Shown here piece after piece: positions 53,921-64,000 of a stretch of 64,000 nt of DNA (its first letter is position 1; every line of letters begins with the position of its first letter). Below the pieces are notes generated by a model, which made no database searches, was not told the origin of the DNA, and saw only the letters and a list, made by a program, of their open reading frames with translations. The position numbers and the translations under genes were made by a program. Origin of the DNA: Marinobacterium weihaiense (GTDB taxonomy: Bacteria > Pseudomonadota > Gammaproteobacteria > Pseudomonadales > Balneatricaceae); assembly GCF_019061305.1 (NCBI RefSeq), contig NZ_JAHQZT010000001.1:248001-312000 (forward strand), written 5' to 3'.

Positions 53921-54037
53921 TCTCCTGTTCCATTTCGACTATACCCTAGCATTTTAATCAGGTATTTTCAGCCCCCTGGTTTCAGGGTTATTTTTCGGCA
54001 CCACCCTGTTAAGCTGCGTGCGAAAAAGGAGCTATGC

Positions 54038-54361
54038 ATGTGGATTGAACTGGCAGATCTATTCTGGCTGACATTGGTAACGCTGCTGTGTTTTAGCTGG
54101 TGGCACAACCTTAAAATGCGCGAGTGGGCCACGCGCAAGGTCATCAAAGCCTGTGATGAGCGGGATGTACAACTTCTGGACGAGAGTATCGCGCTGGAGC
54201 ACATTAGGCCGATTCGTGACTCCAGCAGCGGCCGACTGATAATGTTGCGCCGCTACCGATTCTACTTCACTTCAACCGGAGATGACCGTTACCCGGGCCA
54301 TATCGAATTGAAGGGGCGATGCATGACGAACCTGCAGCTTGCCCCGTACCGAGTGGATTAG
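54038..54361 (+). CDS. DUF3301-family small protein
   Basis: 107 residues from ATG 54038 with AAGGAG seven bases upstream; a longer frame to 53573 is antisense to selO and not credible. One N-terminal hydrophobic helix (about 4-22), then a [11 protein letters not shown] segment and a basic C-terminal domain ending [16 protein letters not shown]. Family of unknown function. It overlaps the 3' end of the YaiI gene by 4 bases. Confidence 0.75.
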   Translation: MWIELADLFWLTLVTLLCFSWWHNLKMREWATRKVIKACDERDVQLLDESIALEHIRPIRDSSSGRLIMLRRYRFYFTSTGDDRYPGHIELKGRCMTNLQLAPYRVD

Positions 54362-54822
54362 TCTGATGAAGCCGCGCGCAAGGCGCGCGTGATCAGGCGA
54401 TCAAGCTGGTTGGCAAACTGCTGGCGATCAGACTGGTTAAGGGCTGCCGGACCGCCGCTCTGGACACCACTGGCACGCAGGGTTTCCATGAAGTCACGCA
54501 TGTTCAGCCGAGCACGGATGTTCTCGGCCGTGAAGCGCTCGCCACGTGCCGTCAACGCCATGCCGCCCTTCTCGAGCACCTCCGCCGCCAGGGGAATATC
54601 ACCCGTTATGACCAGGTCACCCGCTTCGACCCGGCGGACAATCTCATGATCCGCCACGTCAAAACCGGCCGCTACCTGAATGGCACGAATATTGGCAGCA
54701 GGCGGAACTTTCAGAGGCTGATTGGCGACGAGTGTCAATTCAAGCCCGCTGCGCTCTGCCGCACGAAATAAAATTTCCTTGATCACGACCGGACAGGCGT
54801 CTGCATCGACCAGAATCTTCAT
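54358..54822 (-). CDS. yaiI: YaiI/YqxD-family (DUF188) protein
   Basis: 154 residues of the UPF0178 family, related to NYN/PIN-type nucleases. [17 protein letters not shown] carries the conserved acidic residues, with [23 protein letters not shown] later. Probably an RNase-fold protein, activity unproven. It lies just downstream of dbpA (10-base gap), suggesting co-transcription. Confidence 0.9.
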   Translation of the reverse strand: MKILVDADACPVVIKEILFRAAERSGLELTLVANQPLKVPPAANIRAIQVAAGFDVADHEIVRRVEAGDLVITGDIPLAAEVLEKGGMALTARGERFTAENIRARLNMRDFMETLRASGVQSGGPAALNQSDRQQFANQLDRLITRALRAASSD

Positions 54823-54832
54823 TCAGGACTCC

Positions 54833-56236
54833 TCAGCGCAACTGACGCACCCGGCAGCTACGGCCCTTGACCTTGCCTTGGGAGAGCACACGTACGGCAT
54901 CGCGCGCAACCGGTCGGCTGACCGCCACATAACTACAGAAATCGAACACGCGAATCTTGCCAACCTGATCTCCTGTCAGCTCACCGCCTTTGGTCAGCGC
55001 ACCCAGTATATCCCCCGGACGTATCTTCTGCTTCTTGCCGACATCCAGCTGCAGCGTTGCCATGGGGGGGCGGTAGTCGGTGGCAGCACTTCCCTTGGGC
55101 AGGGCCGTCGGCGTGATGATCATGTCCATCTGCGCTTCAACTCCCGCCAGCTTGAAACGTTCACGCTCGTTGAATAGCGTCACCGCCATACCGCTCTGGC
55201 CGGCTCGCCCGGTGCGCCCGATGCGATGCACATGCACCTGGGCTTCCTTGGAGGGGCGGTGATTGATAACCAAGTCCAGCCCTTCGATATCCAGGCCACG
55301 GGCCGCCACATCGGTCGCCACCAGCACCGATGCACTCTGGTTGGCAAAACGCACCAATGTCTGATCACGCTGACGCTGATCAAGATCACCGTGCAGCGCA
55401 ACCGCCGCTATGCCACTCTGCTGCAGGTAACCTTCCAGATCGCGCACCTCCTGCTTGGTATTACAGAAGACAACGGCCGACACGGGACGATAGTGAAAAA
55501 CCAGCCGGGTCACCGCATCGTCTCGCTGCTCATCTTCAACTAGGTGGAAGTGCTGCTGGATGCTGGTGTTTTGGTGCAGCGCCTCGACTTCAACCTTCAC
55601 CGGCTCACGCATGATACGGGCCGCAATGGCTTCAATCGATTGCGGGTAGGTGGCACTGAACAACAGCGTCTGCCGCTGTTCCGGTGTCGTCGCAACAATG
55701 GCATCAACCGCGTCCTGGAAGCCCATCTCCAGCATCCGATCGGCTTCATCCAGCACCAGCGTCTGCAGGCGATTGAGCCTGAGGGTGCCTTTGCGCAGAT
55801 GTTCCTCAATGCGCCCCGGGGTACCGACGACGATATGGGCACCGTGCTCCAGGGAACCGATCTGGGGGCCAAGCGGCATGCCACCGCAGAGCGTCAATAC
55901 CTTTACATTGGCAATCTGACGCGCCAGTCGACGCAGCTCCTGCGCTACCTGGTCTGCCAGTTCACGTGTCGGACACAGCACCAGCGACTGCACATGGAAA
56001 CGGCTGCTGTCGAGCCCCTGTAACAGCCCGAGCCCGAATGCAGCGGTTTTACCCGAGCCAGTCTTGCCCTGTGCAATCAGGTCACGCCCCGCGAGAATAA
56101 CCGGCAGGCTATCTTGCTGAATCGGAGTCATGTAGTGGTATTCGAGGGAATCCAGGTTGCGCAGCAGTTCGGGTTTGAGCGCAAGATGGGAGAAAGGCAG
56201 TTGACTCAAGTGGGTTACCTGTCGGTGGCGTGACAC
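54833..56236 (-). CDS. dbpA: DbpA-like DEAD-box RNA helicase
   Basis: 467 residues from GTG 56236; TTG at 56209 preceded by AGGTAA is an attractive alternative start. Motifs: GKTGSGKTAAF (I), LDEADRMLEMG (II), SATYPQ (III), HRIGRTGRAGQ (VI). The C-terminal DbpA domain (about 395-467) with GDILGALTKGGELTGDQVG binds hairpin 92 of 23S rRNA in E. coli DbpA. Role in 50S subunit assembly. Confidence 0.93.
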   Translation of the reverse strand: MSRHRQVTHLSQLPFSHLALKPELLRNLDSLEYHYMTPIQQDSLPVILAGRDLIAQGKTGSGKTAAFGLGLLQGLDSSRFHVQSLVLCPTRELADQVAQELRRLARQIANVKVLTLCGGMPLGPQIGSLEHGAHIVVGTPGRIEEHLRKGTLRLNRLQTLVLDEADRMLEMGFQDAVDAIVATTPEQRQTLLFSATYPQSIEAIAARIMREPVKVEVEALHQNTSIQQHFHLVEDEQRDDAVTRLVFHYRPVSAVVFCNTKQEVRDLEGYLQQSGIAAVALHGDLDQRQRDQTLVRFANQSASVLVATDVAARGLDIEGLDLVINHRPSKEAQVHVHRIGRTGRAGQSGMAVTLFNERERFKLAGVEAQMDMIITPTALPKGSAATDYRPPMATLQLDVGKKQKIRPGDILGALTKGGELTGDQVGKIRVFDFCSYVAVSRPVARDAVRVLSQGKVKGRSCRVRQLR

Positions 56237-56283
56237 AAAAAAGACATTCTAACAGAATGCCGGTGTCAGGCCCGAGACAGATA

Positions 56284-56313
56284 CAAAAAAAGGCAGCCGA
56301 AGCTGCCTTTTTT
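56284..56313 (-). terminator. Terminator of the suc operon
   Basis: GGCAGC, CGAA loop, GCTGCC with A-run and T-run, 17 bases after the sucD stop. Strong on the minus strand. Confidence 0.9.
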
Positions 56314-56329
56314 ACAGATCAGAAGAATC

Positions 56330-57211
56330 TTACTTCATTTCCCAGCCAGTGACTTCGGCCAGAGCCTTGCCAATGTCAGCAAGAGAACGAACAGTCTTCA
56401 CGCCCGCGTCTTCCAGAGCCGCGAACTTCTCATCCGCAGTACCCTTGCCACCGGAGATGATCGCACCGGCGTGGCCCATGCGCTTGCCCGGAGGTGCAGT
56501 AACACCCGCGATGTAGGAAACAACCGGCTTGGTTACGTTTGCCTTGATGTAGGCAGCCGCTTCTTCCTCGGCAGAACCACCGATCTCACCGATCATGACG
56601 ATCGCTTCGGTCTGCGGGTCGTTCTGGAACATTTCCAGAATGTCGATGAAGTTGGAGCCCGGGATCGGGTCACCACCGATACCGACACAGGTAGACTGAC
56701 CGAAACCGGCGTCAGTCGTCTGCTTGACCGCTTCGTATGTCAGGGTACCGGAACGGGAAACGATACCGACTTTGCCCGGCAGGTGGATGTGACCCGGCAT
56801 GATGCCGATCTTGCACTCACCCGGAGTGATCACGCCCGGGCAGTTCGGGCCGATCAGGCGTACGCCCAGTTCGTCACACTTGACCTTGCACTGCAGCATG
56901 TCCATCACCGGAATGTGCTCGGTAATGCAGACGATCAGCTTGATACCGGCGTTTGCGGCTTCCAGGATGGAATCCTTGCAGAACGGAGCCGGAACGTAGA
57001 TGACAGATGCTTCAGCGCCAGTGGCTTCAACAGCTTCCTTGACGGTGTTAAACACCGGCAGACCCAGGTGCTCGGTACCGCCCTTGCCCGGCGTTACACC
57101 ACCGACCATTTTGGTACCGTAGGCAATAGCCTGCTCAGAGTGGAAAGTACCCTGGCCGCCAGTAAAGCCCTGACAGATGACTTTGGTATCTTTGTTGATC
57201 AGAACGGCCAT
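56330..57211 (-). CDS. sucD: Succinyl-CoA ligase subunit alpha
   Basis: 293 residues. CoA-binding Rossmann part with [17 protein letters not shown], and the phosphohistidine loop [18 protein letters not shown]. With SucC it converts succinyl-CoA to succinate with nucleotide formation in the TCA cycle. Two bases from sucC. Confidence 0.98.
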   Translation of the reverse strand: MAVLINKDTKVICQGFTGGQGTFHSEQAIAYGTKMVGGVTPGKGGTEHLGLPVFNTVKEAVEATGAEASVIYVPAPFCKDSILEAANAGIKLIVCITEHIPVMDMLQCKVKCDELGVRLIGPNCPGVITPGECKIGIMPGHIHLPGKVGIVSRSGTLTYEAVKQTTDAGFGQSTCVGIGGDPIPGSNFIDILEMFQNDPQTEAIVMIGEIGGSAEEEAAAYIKANVTKPVVSYIAGVTAPPGKRMGHAGAIISGGKGTADEKFAALEDAGVKTVRSLADIGKALAEVTGWEMK

Positions 57212-57213
57212 AA

Positions 57214-58380
57214 TTATTTACCCTCCGCTGCTTTGACTGCCTGCTGAGCAGCATCAGTCAAGCTGGTTGCTGCAATGATGTCCAGGCCGGACTCAGCCAG
57301 CTTCTGCGCACCAAGTTCAGCGTTGTTACCTTCCAGACGTACAACAACCGGTACGTTGACACCCACTTCCTTGACTGCACCGATGATGCCATCCGCGATC
57401 AGGTCGCAGCGCACGATGCCGCCGAAAATGTTAACCAGAACGGCTTTAACCTTGCTGTCTTCAAGGATGATCTTGAAGGCTTCAGTTACACGTTCCTTGG
57501 TTGCACCACCACCAACGTCGAGGAAGTTGGCCGGGAAGCCACCGTGCAGGGAGACGATGTCCATAGTGCCCATTGCCAGGCCCGCACCGTTAACCATGCA
57601 GCCGATAGTACCGGTCAGAGCAACATAGTTCAGATCCCACTCGGCCGCGCGTGCTTCACGCTCGTCTTCCTGAGACGGATCCTGCATGGCCTGCAGATCC
57701 TTGTGACGGTATACGGAGTTGCCGTCGATTACGACCTTGGCGTCCAGGCAGTGCAGGTTGCCCTGATCAGTGATGACCAGCGGGTTGATTTCCAGCAGTG
57801 CCAGATCCTTTTCTTCGAACATCTTCGCCAGACCCAGGAAGATGTTGACGAACTGCTTGATCTGGTCGCCCTGCAGACCCAGCTGGAACGCCAGCTCACG
57901 GCCCTGGTACGGCTGAGCGCCGGTCAGCGGATCGATGGTTGCTTTCAGGATCTTTTCCGGAGTCTCTTCAGCAACTTTCTCGATTTCGACACCACCTTCG
58001 GTGGATGCCATGAACACGATACGACGGCTGGAGCGATCAACGACTGCACCCAGATACAGCTCATTGGCGATATCGGTGCAGGTTTCAACCAGGATTTTGG
58101 AAACAGGCTGACCGTTGGCATCTGTCTGATAGGTTACCAGACGCTCGCCCAACCACTTCTCGGCAAAAGCCTTGGCGTCAGCCGGAGAGTCAACCAGCTT
58201 GACACCGCCCGCTTTGCCACGGCCACCGGCGTGAACTTGGGCCTTGACGACCCACTTGTCACCGCCAATTTTTTCAGCCGCTTCTGCAGCCGCTTCCGGA
58301 GTATCTACCGCGATTCCCTGAGAAACCGGCAGACCATATTCGGCAAACAGTTGTTTGCCCTGGTACTCGTGAAGGTTCAT
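57214..58380 (-). CDS. sucC: Succinyl-CoA ligase subunit beta
   Basis: 388 residues, ATP-grasp fold. Start [19 protein letters not shown], with the nucleotide region [18 protein letters not shown] and C-terminal [15 protein letters not shown]. Partner of SucD. A 125-base gap to lpdA may carry a promoter; I see no firm one. Confidence 0.98.
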   Translation of the reverse strand: MNLHEYQGKQLFAEYGLPVSQGIAVDTPEAAAEAAEKIGGDKWVVKAQVHAGGRGKAGGVKLVDSPADAKAFAEKWLGERLVTYQTDANGQPVSKILVETCTDIANELYLGAVVDRSSRRIVFMASTEGGVEIEKVAEETPEKILKATIDPLTGAQPYQGRELAFQLGLQGDQIKQFVNIFLGLAKMFEEKDLALLEINPLVITDQGNLHCLDAKVVIDGNSVYRHKDLQAMQDPSQEDEREARAAEWDLNYVALTGTIGCMVNGAGLAMGTMDIVSLHGGFPANFLDVGGGATKERVTEAFKIILEDSKVKAVLVNIFGGIVRCDLIADGIIGAVKEVGVNVPVVVRLEGNNAELGAQKLAESGLDIIAATSLTDAAQQAVKAAEGK

Positions 58381-58505
58381 GCTCTAATCCGTTTTGTTAT
58401 CGGTTATACAGGTGCCCAATCCCCTGGTGCACAGGGCAAGGACACTTCTTTGCTCTGCAGAAACCTGCCGGGCGGGGTCACCGCACGACAGGCCAACCCT
58501 TCAGG

Positions 58506-59948
<1,443 letters not shown>

Positions 59949-59985
59949 TTAATCCTGTCTTTCACTCGTTCGATTGCGGGTTGGA

Positions 59986-61197
59986 TCACACATCCAGCAG
60001 CATGCGCGCCGGATCTTCCAGCAGATCCTTGATAGTGACGAGGAATTGTACCGCCTCTTTACCGTCAATCATACGGTGGTCATATGACAGCGCCAGGTAC
60101 ATCATCGGCAGGATTTCAACCTGACCGTTGACGGCCATCGGACGCTCCTGGATCTTGTGCATGCCCAGGATTGCTGTCTGCGGCGGGTTCAGGATCGGGG
60201 TGGACATCAGAGAACCGAATACACCACCGTTGGTGATGGTGAAGGTACCGCCCTGCATGTCATCCATGCCCAGCTTGCCTTCACGGCCACGCTTGCCGAA
60301 GTCGGCGATAGTGGCTTCCACTTCTGCCAGACCCATGGAGTCGGTGTCACGCAGCACCGGCACCATCAGACCGCGATCGGTGGATACGGCAACACCGATG
60401 TCCTGGTAGCCGTGGTACACCATGTCGTTACCGTCGATGGAGGCATTAACGGCCGGGAAACGTTTCAGCGCTTCGGTAGCTGCCTTGACGAAGAAGGACA
60501 TGAAGCCCAAGCGCGCGCCGTGAGTCTTCTCGAACAGGTCCTTGTACTGCTTACGCAGCTCCATGACCGGCTTCATGTTGACTTCATTGTAAGTCGTCAG
60601 CATGGCAGCGTTCTGCTGCGCTTCAACCAGACGCTTGGCAATGGTGGCACGCAGACGGGTCATCGGAACACGCTTCTCGGCGCGCTCGCCCACCGGTACG
60701 TTCAGTGCCGGCGCAGCGGCAGCCGGAGCAGCCGGAGCCGCAGCAGGCTTGTTCTTGATGAAGTTCTGTACGTCTTCCTTAGTGATACCACCGTTCTTGC
60801 CGGTACCCGGGATCTGGGATGCATCCAGACCGTTTTCTTCAATCAGCTTGCGAGCAGCCGGACCGATCTTGTCGGCATCGGTTGTCGTTTCAGCGGCCGG
60901 AGCAGCGGCGGCTTCAGCAGCCGGTGCAGCGGCAGCCGGTGCAGCTTCAGAGGCGGCTGCGCCCGCTTCGAAGATGGCGATAACCTCTTCGGACAGAACG
61001 GTGTCGCCCTCGCCCTTGACGATTTCCTTGATCACACCGTCTGCCGGTGCAACCACTTCCAGAACGACCTTATCGGTTTCAATGTCGACGATCAGCTCGT
61101 CAGCGGAGCAGGCTTCGCCAGGCTGCTTGTGCCAAGTTGCAACTGTGCCGTCCGCTACGGATTCAGGGAAAGTCGGCGCTTTGATATCGATGGACAT
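59986..61197 (-). CDS. sucB: Dihydrolipoyl succinyltransferase (E2)
   Basis: 403 residues. Lipoyl domain with Lys43 in [10 protein letters not shown], an Ala-rich flexible linker (about 78-110), a peripheral-subunit binding domain ([20 protein letters not shown]), another Ala/Pro linker, then the catalytic domain ending in [13 protein letters not shown]2 of 2-oxoglutarate dehydrogenase. 57 bases from sucA. Confidence 0.98.
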   Translation of the reverse strand: MSIDIKAPTFPESVADGTVATWHKQPGEACSADELIVDIETDKVVLEVVAPADGVIKEIVKGEGDTVLSEEVIAIFEAGAAASEAAPAAAAPAAEAAAAPAAETTTDADKIGPAARKLIEENGLDASQIPGTGKNGGITKEDVQNFIKNKPAAAPAAPAAAAPALNVPVGERAEKRVPMTRLRATIAKRLVEAQQNAAMLTTYNEVNMKPVMELRKQYKDLFEKTHGARLGFMSFFVKAATEALKRFPAVNASIDGNDMVYHGYQDIGVAVSTDRGLMVPVLRDTDSMGLAEVEATIADFGKRGREGKLGMDDMQGGTFTITNGGVFGSLMSTPILNPPQTAILGMHKIQERPMAVNGQVEILPMMYLALSYDHRMIDGKEAVQFLVTIKDLLEDPARMLLDV

Positions 61198-61254
61198 GCT
61201 GTTTCCTTTAATAATGCTGCGCAGGTTGTCGTGATTACTGGGACAAACCTGTCA

Positions 61255-64000
61255 TTAACCGTTGATTGCTTCGTTGATCAGCTGTTCTTGCTGCTCAAGG
61301 TGAACCGAAATATAGCCTACCGCCGGCGCTGCCGCATGCGGACGACCGACACCCATCAGGTGCAGCTTCGGGTCATGCTGCTGCAACACATTGCGCATGT
61401 GATGCTGGCTGCAGTACCAGGCACCCTGGTTCATCGGTTCTTCCTGACACCATACGACGGAGTCGAGATTGGTGTACTCGGCAATTGCCTGCTTCAAAGC
61501 TTCTTCCGGGAACGGGTAAAGCTGTTCAATACGGACGATGGCAACATCGTCTTTTTCCAGCTCGGCACGACGGTTGTACAGATCGTAGTAGACCTTACCG
61601 CTGCACATCACCAGACGCTTGACGTTCTTCGGATCCAGTGTATCCACTTCCGGAATGACCGGCTGGAAAGTGCCTTCGGACAGGTCTTCCAATGAGCACA
61701 CTGCCTGCTTATGACGCAGCAGGGATTTCGGCGACATCACAACCAAAGGCTTGCGCAGCGGGCGAACGACCTGACGACGCAACAGGTGGAAGATCTGTGC
61801 CGGAGAAGACGGTACACAGACCTGGATGTTGTGCTCGGCACACATCTGCAGGAAGCGTTCGAGGCGTGCTGACGAGTGCTCCGGCCCCTGACCTTCAAAG
61901 CCGTGCGGCAGCAGCATGGTCAGACCACACAGTCGGCCCCACTTGTGTTCGCCGGAGGTGATGAACTGGTCGATGACAACCTGGGCACCGTTGGCAAAGT
62001 CACCAAACTGGGCTTCCCAGATCACCAGCGCATTCGGTGTGGTCGTGGCATAACCGTATTCGAAGCCCAGCACCGCCTCTTCGGACAGGAAAGAGTCGTA
62101 GATATCGAAGCTCGGCTGACCTTCAGCCAGATTCTGTAAGGGTACGTAGTTGCTGGAATCCTTCTGGTTATGCACCACGGCATGACGGTGAGAGAAGGTA
62201 CCGCGACCCACGTCCTGACCGGTCAGTCGAACCGGATAGCCTTCAGCCAGCAGCGTGGCATATGCCATAGTTTCGGCAAAGCCCCAGTTGATTTCCATCG
62301 CACCGGCAGCCATCTTCTTGCGATCTTCGTAGATCTTCTGAACCTGGCGCTGGATTGGAAAGCCTTCCGGGAATTCACAGGTCTTGTTGGCCAGCTCTTT
62401 CAGCAGCTTCTGGTCAACAGAGGTGTCACACTCAAACGACCACTTGTGACCCAGGTAAGGACGCCAGTCGACAAACAATTCCTTGTTGGGTTCCATAACC
62501 AAAGACTGGGCAACGTGCTCACCGTTTTCCAGCGCCTTACGGTAGTTCTGATCCAGAGCCTTGGCATCCTCCGCCGCCAAAACACCCTCTTCAATCAGGC
62601 GTGCAGCGTAAAGCTCTTTGGTGGTCTTCTGAGACTTGATCTTGGCATACATCAGCGGCTGAGTACCGGACGGCTCATCCGCTTCATTGTGGCCACGGCG
62701 ACGGTAGCACACCAGGTCAATCACAACATCTTTGTTGAATTCGTTGCGGTAATCCAGCGCCAGCTGAGTCACGAAGCGAACCGCTTCAGGGTCATCGCCA
62801 TTGACATGGAAGATCGGTGCCTGAACCATCTTCGCCACATCGGTACAATATTCGGTGGAACGCGCATCTTCCTTCTTGGAAGTGGTGAAGCCTACCTGGT
62901 TATTGACGACGATGTGAATGGTGCCGCCCGTCTTGTAAGCACGGGTCTGTGACATCTGGAAGGTTTCCATGACCACGCCCTGACCGGCAAACGCCGCATC
63001 ACCATGGATGGAAACTGGAATGACGCTGTTGCCTGTCTTGTCGTCGCGGCGATCCTGACGGGCACGTACGGACCCCTCGACGACCGGAGACACGATCTCA
63101 AGGTGGGACGGGTTGAACGCCATGGCCAGATGCACTTCACCACCCGGGGTCATGACGTTGGATGAGAACCCCTGGTGATACTTAACGTCACCGGACGTTT
63201 CCAGTGTTTTCTTGCCTTCGAACTCACCGAACAGCTCTTGCGGGTTTTTGCCGAAGATATTGACCAGCACGTTGAGACGGCCACGGTGAGCCATGCCGAT
63301 AACCAGCTCTTTTGCACCGTCACGACCGGCGCGCTGAACCAGCTCATCCAGGCAAGGAATCAGAGACTCGCCACCTTCTAGGCCGAAACGCTTGGCGCCG
63401 GCATAACGGGAACCCAGGTATTTTTCCAGACCTTCAGCCGCTGCCAGGCGCTCGAGAATGTGCTTGCGCTCGTCGTTGCTCAGTACGGGATGGCTGCGCA
63501 CTGGCTCCATGCGAGACTGAATCCAGCGCTTTTCCTGGGTGTCGACGATATGCATGTACTCGGCGCCGACGGTAGTGCAGTAAGTTTTATTAAGATCAGC
63601 CAGGATTTCTTTAAGCGAGCTTTCTTCAGGGCCGAAGAATAGAGAACCGAGCTGAAAGCGTGTATCCAGATCAGCTTCGGACAGTTCGTGGAAGCGCAGA
63701 TCCAGGTCGGGTACCTGTTCGCGTTCCATCAGGTTCAGAGGATCAATATCAGCATGCTGGTGGCCACGCACGCGGAAGGCATTGATCATGCGCAGCACGC
63801 GAACCTGTTTCTTTTCATGCTCCGAGCTAACACTGCTGCTCGAAACCGGAGTGGCACGCTTCTGATTCTTGGAGAGGAGAAGGAAGTGTTCCCGGATGGT
63901 GGAGTGAGGAACATCCTGAGAGATGCTTTCACCAACCTTGGGGAGTCGATCAAACTCTTCACGCCATTCTTGTGGAACAGCGTTAGGGTCCATCAAATAG
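61255..64000 (-). CDS. sucA: 2-oxoglutarate dehydrogenase E1, 5' end outside window
   Basis: 913 or more residues. The frame is open to the window edge (YLMDPNAVPQEW), matching the family segment YLHDPNAVPEEW about 30 residues from the true start, so the start lies beyond 64000. Contains the TPP-dependent dehydrogenase domains with GMAHRGRLNVLVN, HGDAAFAGQG and SARLERFLQM. Decarboxylates 2-oxoglutarate and passes the succinyl group to SucB. Confidence 0.97.
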   Translation of the reverse strand, partial: YLMDPNAVPQEWREEFDRLPKVGESISQDVPHSTIREHFLLLSKNQKRATPVSSSSVSSEHEKKQVRVLRMINAFRVRGHQHADIDPLNLMEREQVPDLDLRFHELSEADLDTRFQLGSLFFGPEESSLKEILADLNKTYCTTVGAEYMHIVDTQEKRWIQSRMEPVRSHPVLSNDERKHILERLAAAEGLEKYLGSRYAGAKRFGLEGGESLIPCLDELVQRAGRDGAKELVIGMAHRGRLNVLVNIFGKNPQELFGEFEGKKTLETSGDVKYHQGFSSNVMTPGGEVHLAMAFNPSHLEIVSPVVEGSVRARQDRRDDKTGNSVIPVSIHGDAAFAGQGVVMETFQMSQTRAYKTGGTIHIVVNNQVGFTTSKKEDARSTEYCTDVAKMVQAPIFHVNGDDPEAVRFVTQLALDYRNEFNKDVVIDLVCYRRRGHNEADEPSGTQPLMYAKIKSQKTTKELYAARLIEEGVLAAEDAKALDQNYRKALENGEHVAQSLVMEPNKELFVDWRPYLGHKWSFECDTSVDQKLLKELANKTCEFPEGFPIQRQVQKIYEDRKKMAAGAMEINWGFAETMAYATLLAEGYPVRLTGQDVGRGTFSHRHAVVHNQKDSSNYVPLQNLAEGQPSFDIYDSFLSEEAVLGFEYGYATTTPNALVIWEAQFGDFANGAQVVIDQFITSGEHKWGRLCGLTMLLPHGFEGQGPEHSSARLERFLQMCAEHNIQVCVPSSPAQIFHLLRRQVVRPLRKPLVVMSPKSLLRHKQAVCSLEDLSEGTFQPVIPEVDTLDPKNVKRLVMCSGKVYYDLYNRRAELEKDDVAIVRIEQLYPFPEEALKQAIAEYTNLDSVVWCQEEPMNQGAWYCSQHHMRNVLQQHDPKLHLMGVGRPHAAAPAVGYISVHLEQQEQLINEAING

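Noticed and set aside
53573-54037. Long upstream extension of the DUF3301 frame
   Set aside because: It runs antisense to selO and has no ribosome binding site; ATG 54038 with AAGGAG is clearly better.

Overview
This window reads as a chromosomal stretch of a free-living, salt-adapted gammaproteobacterium of the Oceanospirillales/Pseudomonas-like kind. The reasons are an ectABC cluster with its MarR-type regulator and dedicated aspartokinase, a cbb3 oxidase cluster followed by hemN, an Anr/Fnr-type regulator and apt (a pseudomonad-like order), a Lap-type c-di-GMP adhesion control pair, an isolated PHA synthase, and sucABCD-lpd in the usual order. The genus call is inference from gene content. 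Genes are densely packed. I see no insertion sequence, prophage, CRISPR array, tRNA or rRNA, and no clearly broken gene. Both ends cut genes: a MATE transporter on the left and sucA on the right.

Layout. 1-5.1 kb: MATE exporter, DUF3080 lipoprotein, lapG protease and lapD receptor. 5.1-7.9 kb: trxC, proQ/FinO-domain protein and tusA on the minus strand, a small ABM-domain protein on the plus strand, and rlmM on the minus strand. 8-20 kb is a low-oxygen respiration block: ccoNOQP, ccoGHIS, a TauE/SafE-like membrane protein, hemN, fnr/anr and apt. Near-perfect FNR boxes precede ccoN and hemN. A third FNR-type box between fnr and apt drives, in my reading, a small minus-strand RNA. 20-31.6 kb: thioredoxin-fold protein, rdgC, rhodanese, queE, BASS transporter, CDF metal exporter, gor, xthA, two-domain universal stress protein, membrane diguanylate cyclase and an NCS2-like permease. 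31.9-38 kb: ArsR regulator with the cysteine spacing of SqrR/BigR persulfide sensors, azlCD, a Pat-like acyl-CoA synthetase/acetyltransferase and phaC. 38-44 kb: small acidic protein, TPR protein, ask, ectC, ectB, ectA and divergent ectR. 44-56 kb: hisC, degenerate GGDEF protein, EAL-HDOD protein, cytochrome c5, htpG with a heat-shock promoter, two thioesterases, DUF599, DMT transporter, selO, DUF3301, YaiI-like protein and dbpA. 56-64 kb: sucD, sucC, lpdA, sucB and sucA on the minus strand.

How the parts work together. The cco cluster encodes the structural subunits and the assembly factors (CcoG, CcoH, the copper pump CcoI, CcoS) of a high-affinity oxidase. HemN makes haem without oxygen, and the nearby Fnr protein has the four cysteines of the oxygen-sensing iron-sulfur cluster, so sensor and targets lie together. 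The Ect genes take aspartate semialdehyde (supplied through Ask) to ectoine. LapG/LapD, a diguanylate cyclase, a degenerate GGDEF protein and an EAL-HDOD protein form a scattered c-di-GMP layer.

The most interesting candidates are (1) an FNR-activated small RNA of about 75 nt between fnr and apt, whose apical loop is complementary to nine bases of the fnr leader, and (2) a SqrR-like regulator divergent from an unassigned permease with repeated half-sites between them. All calls come from reading the sequence. No database search or folding program was run.
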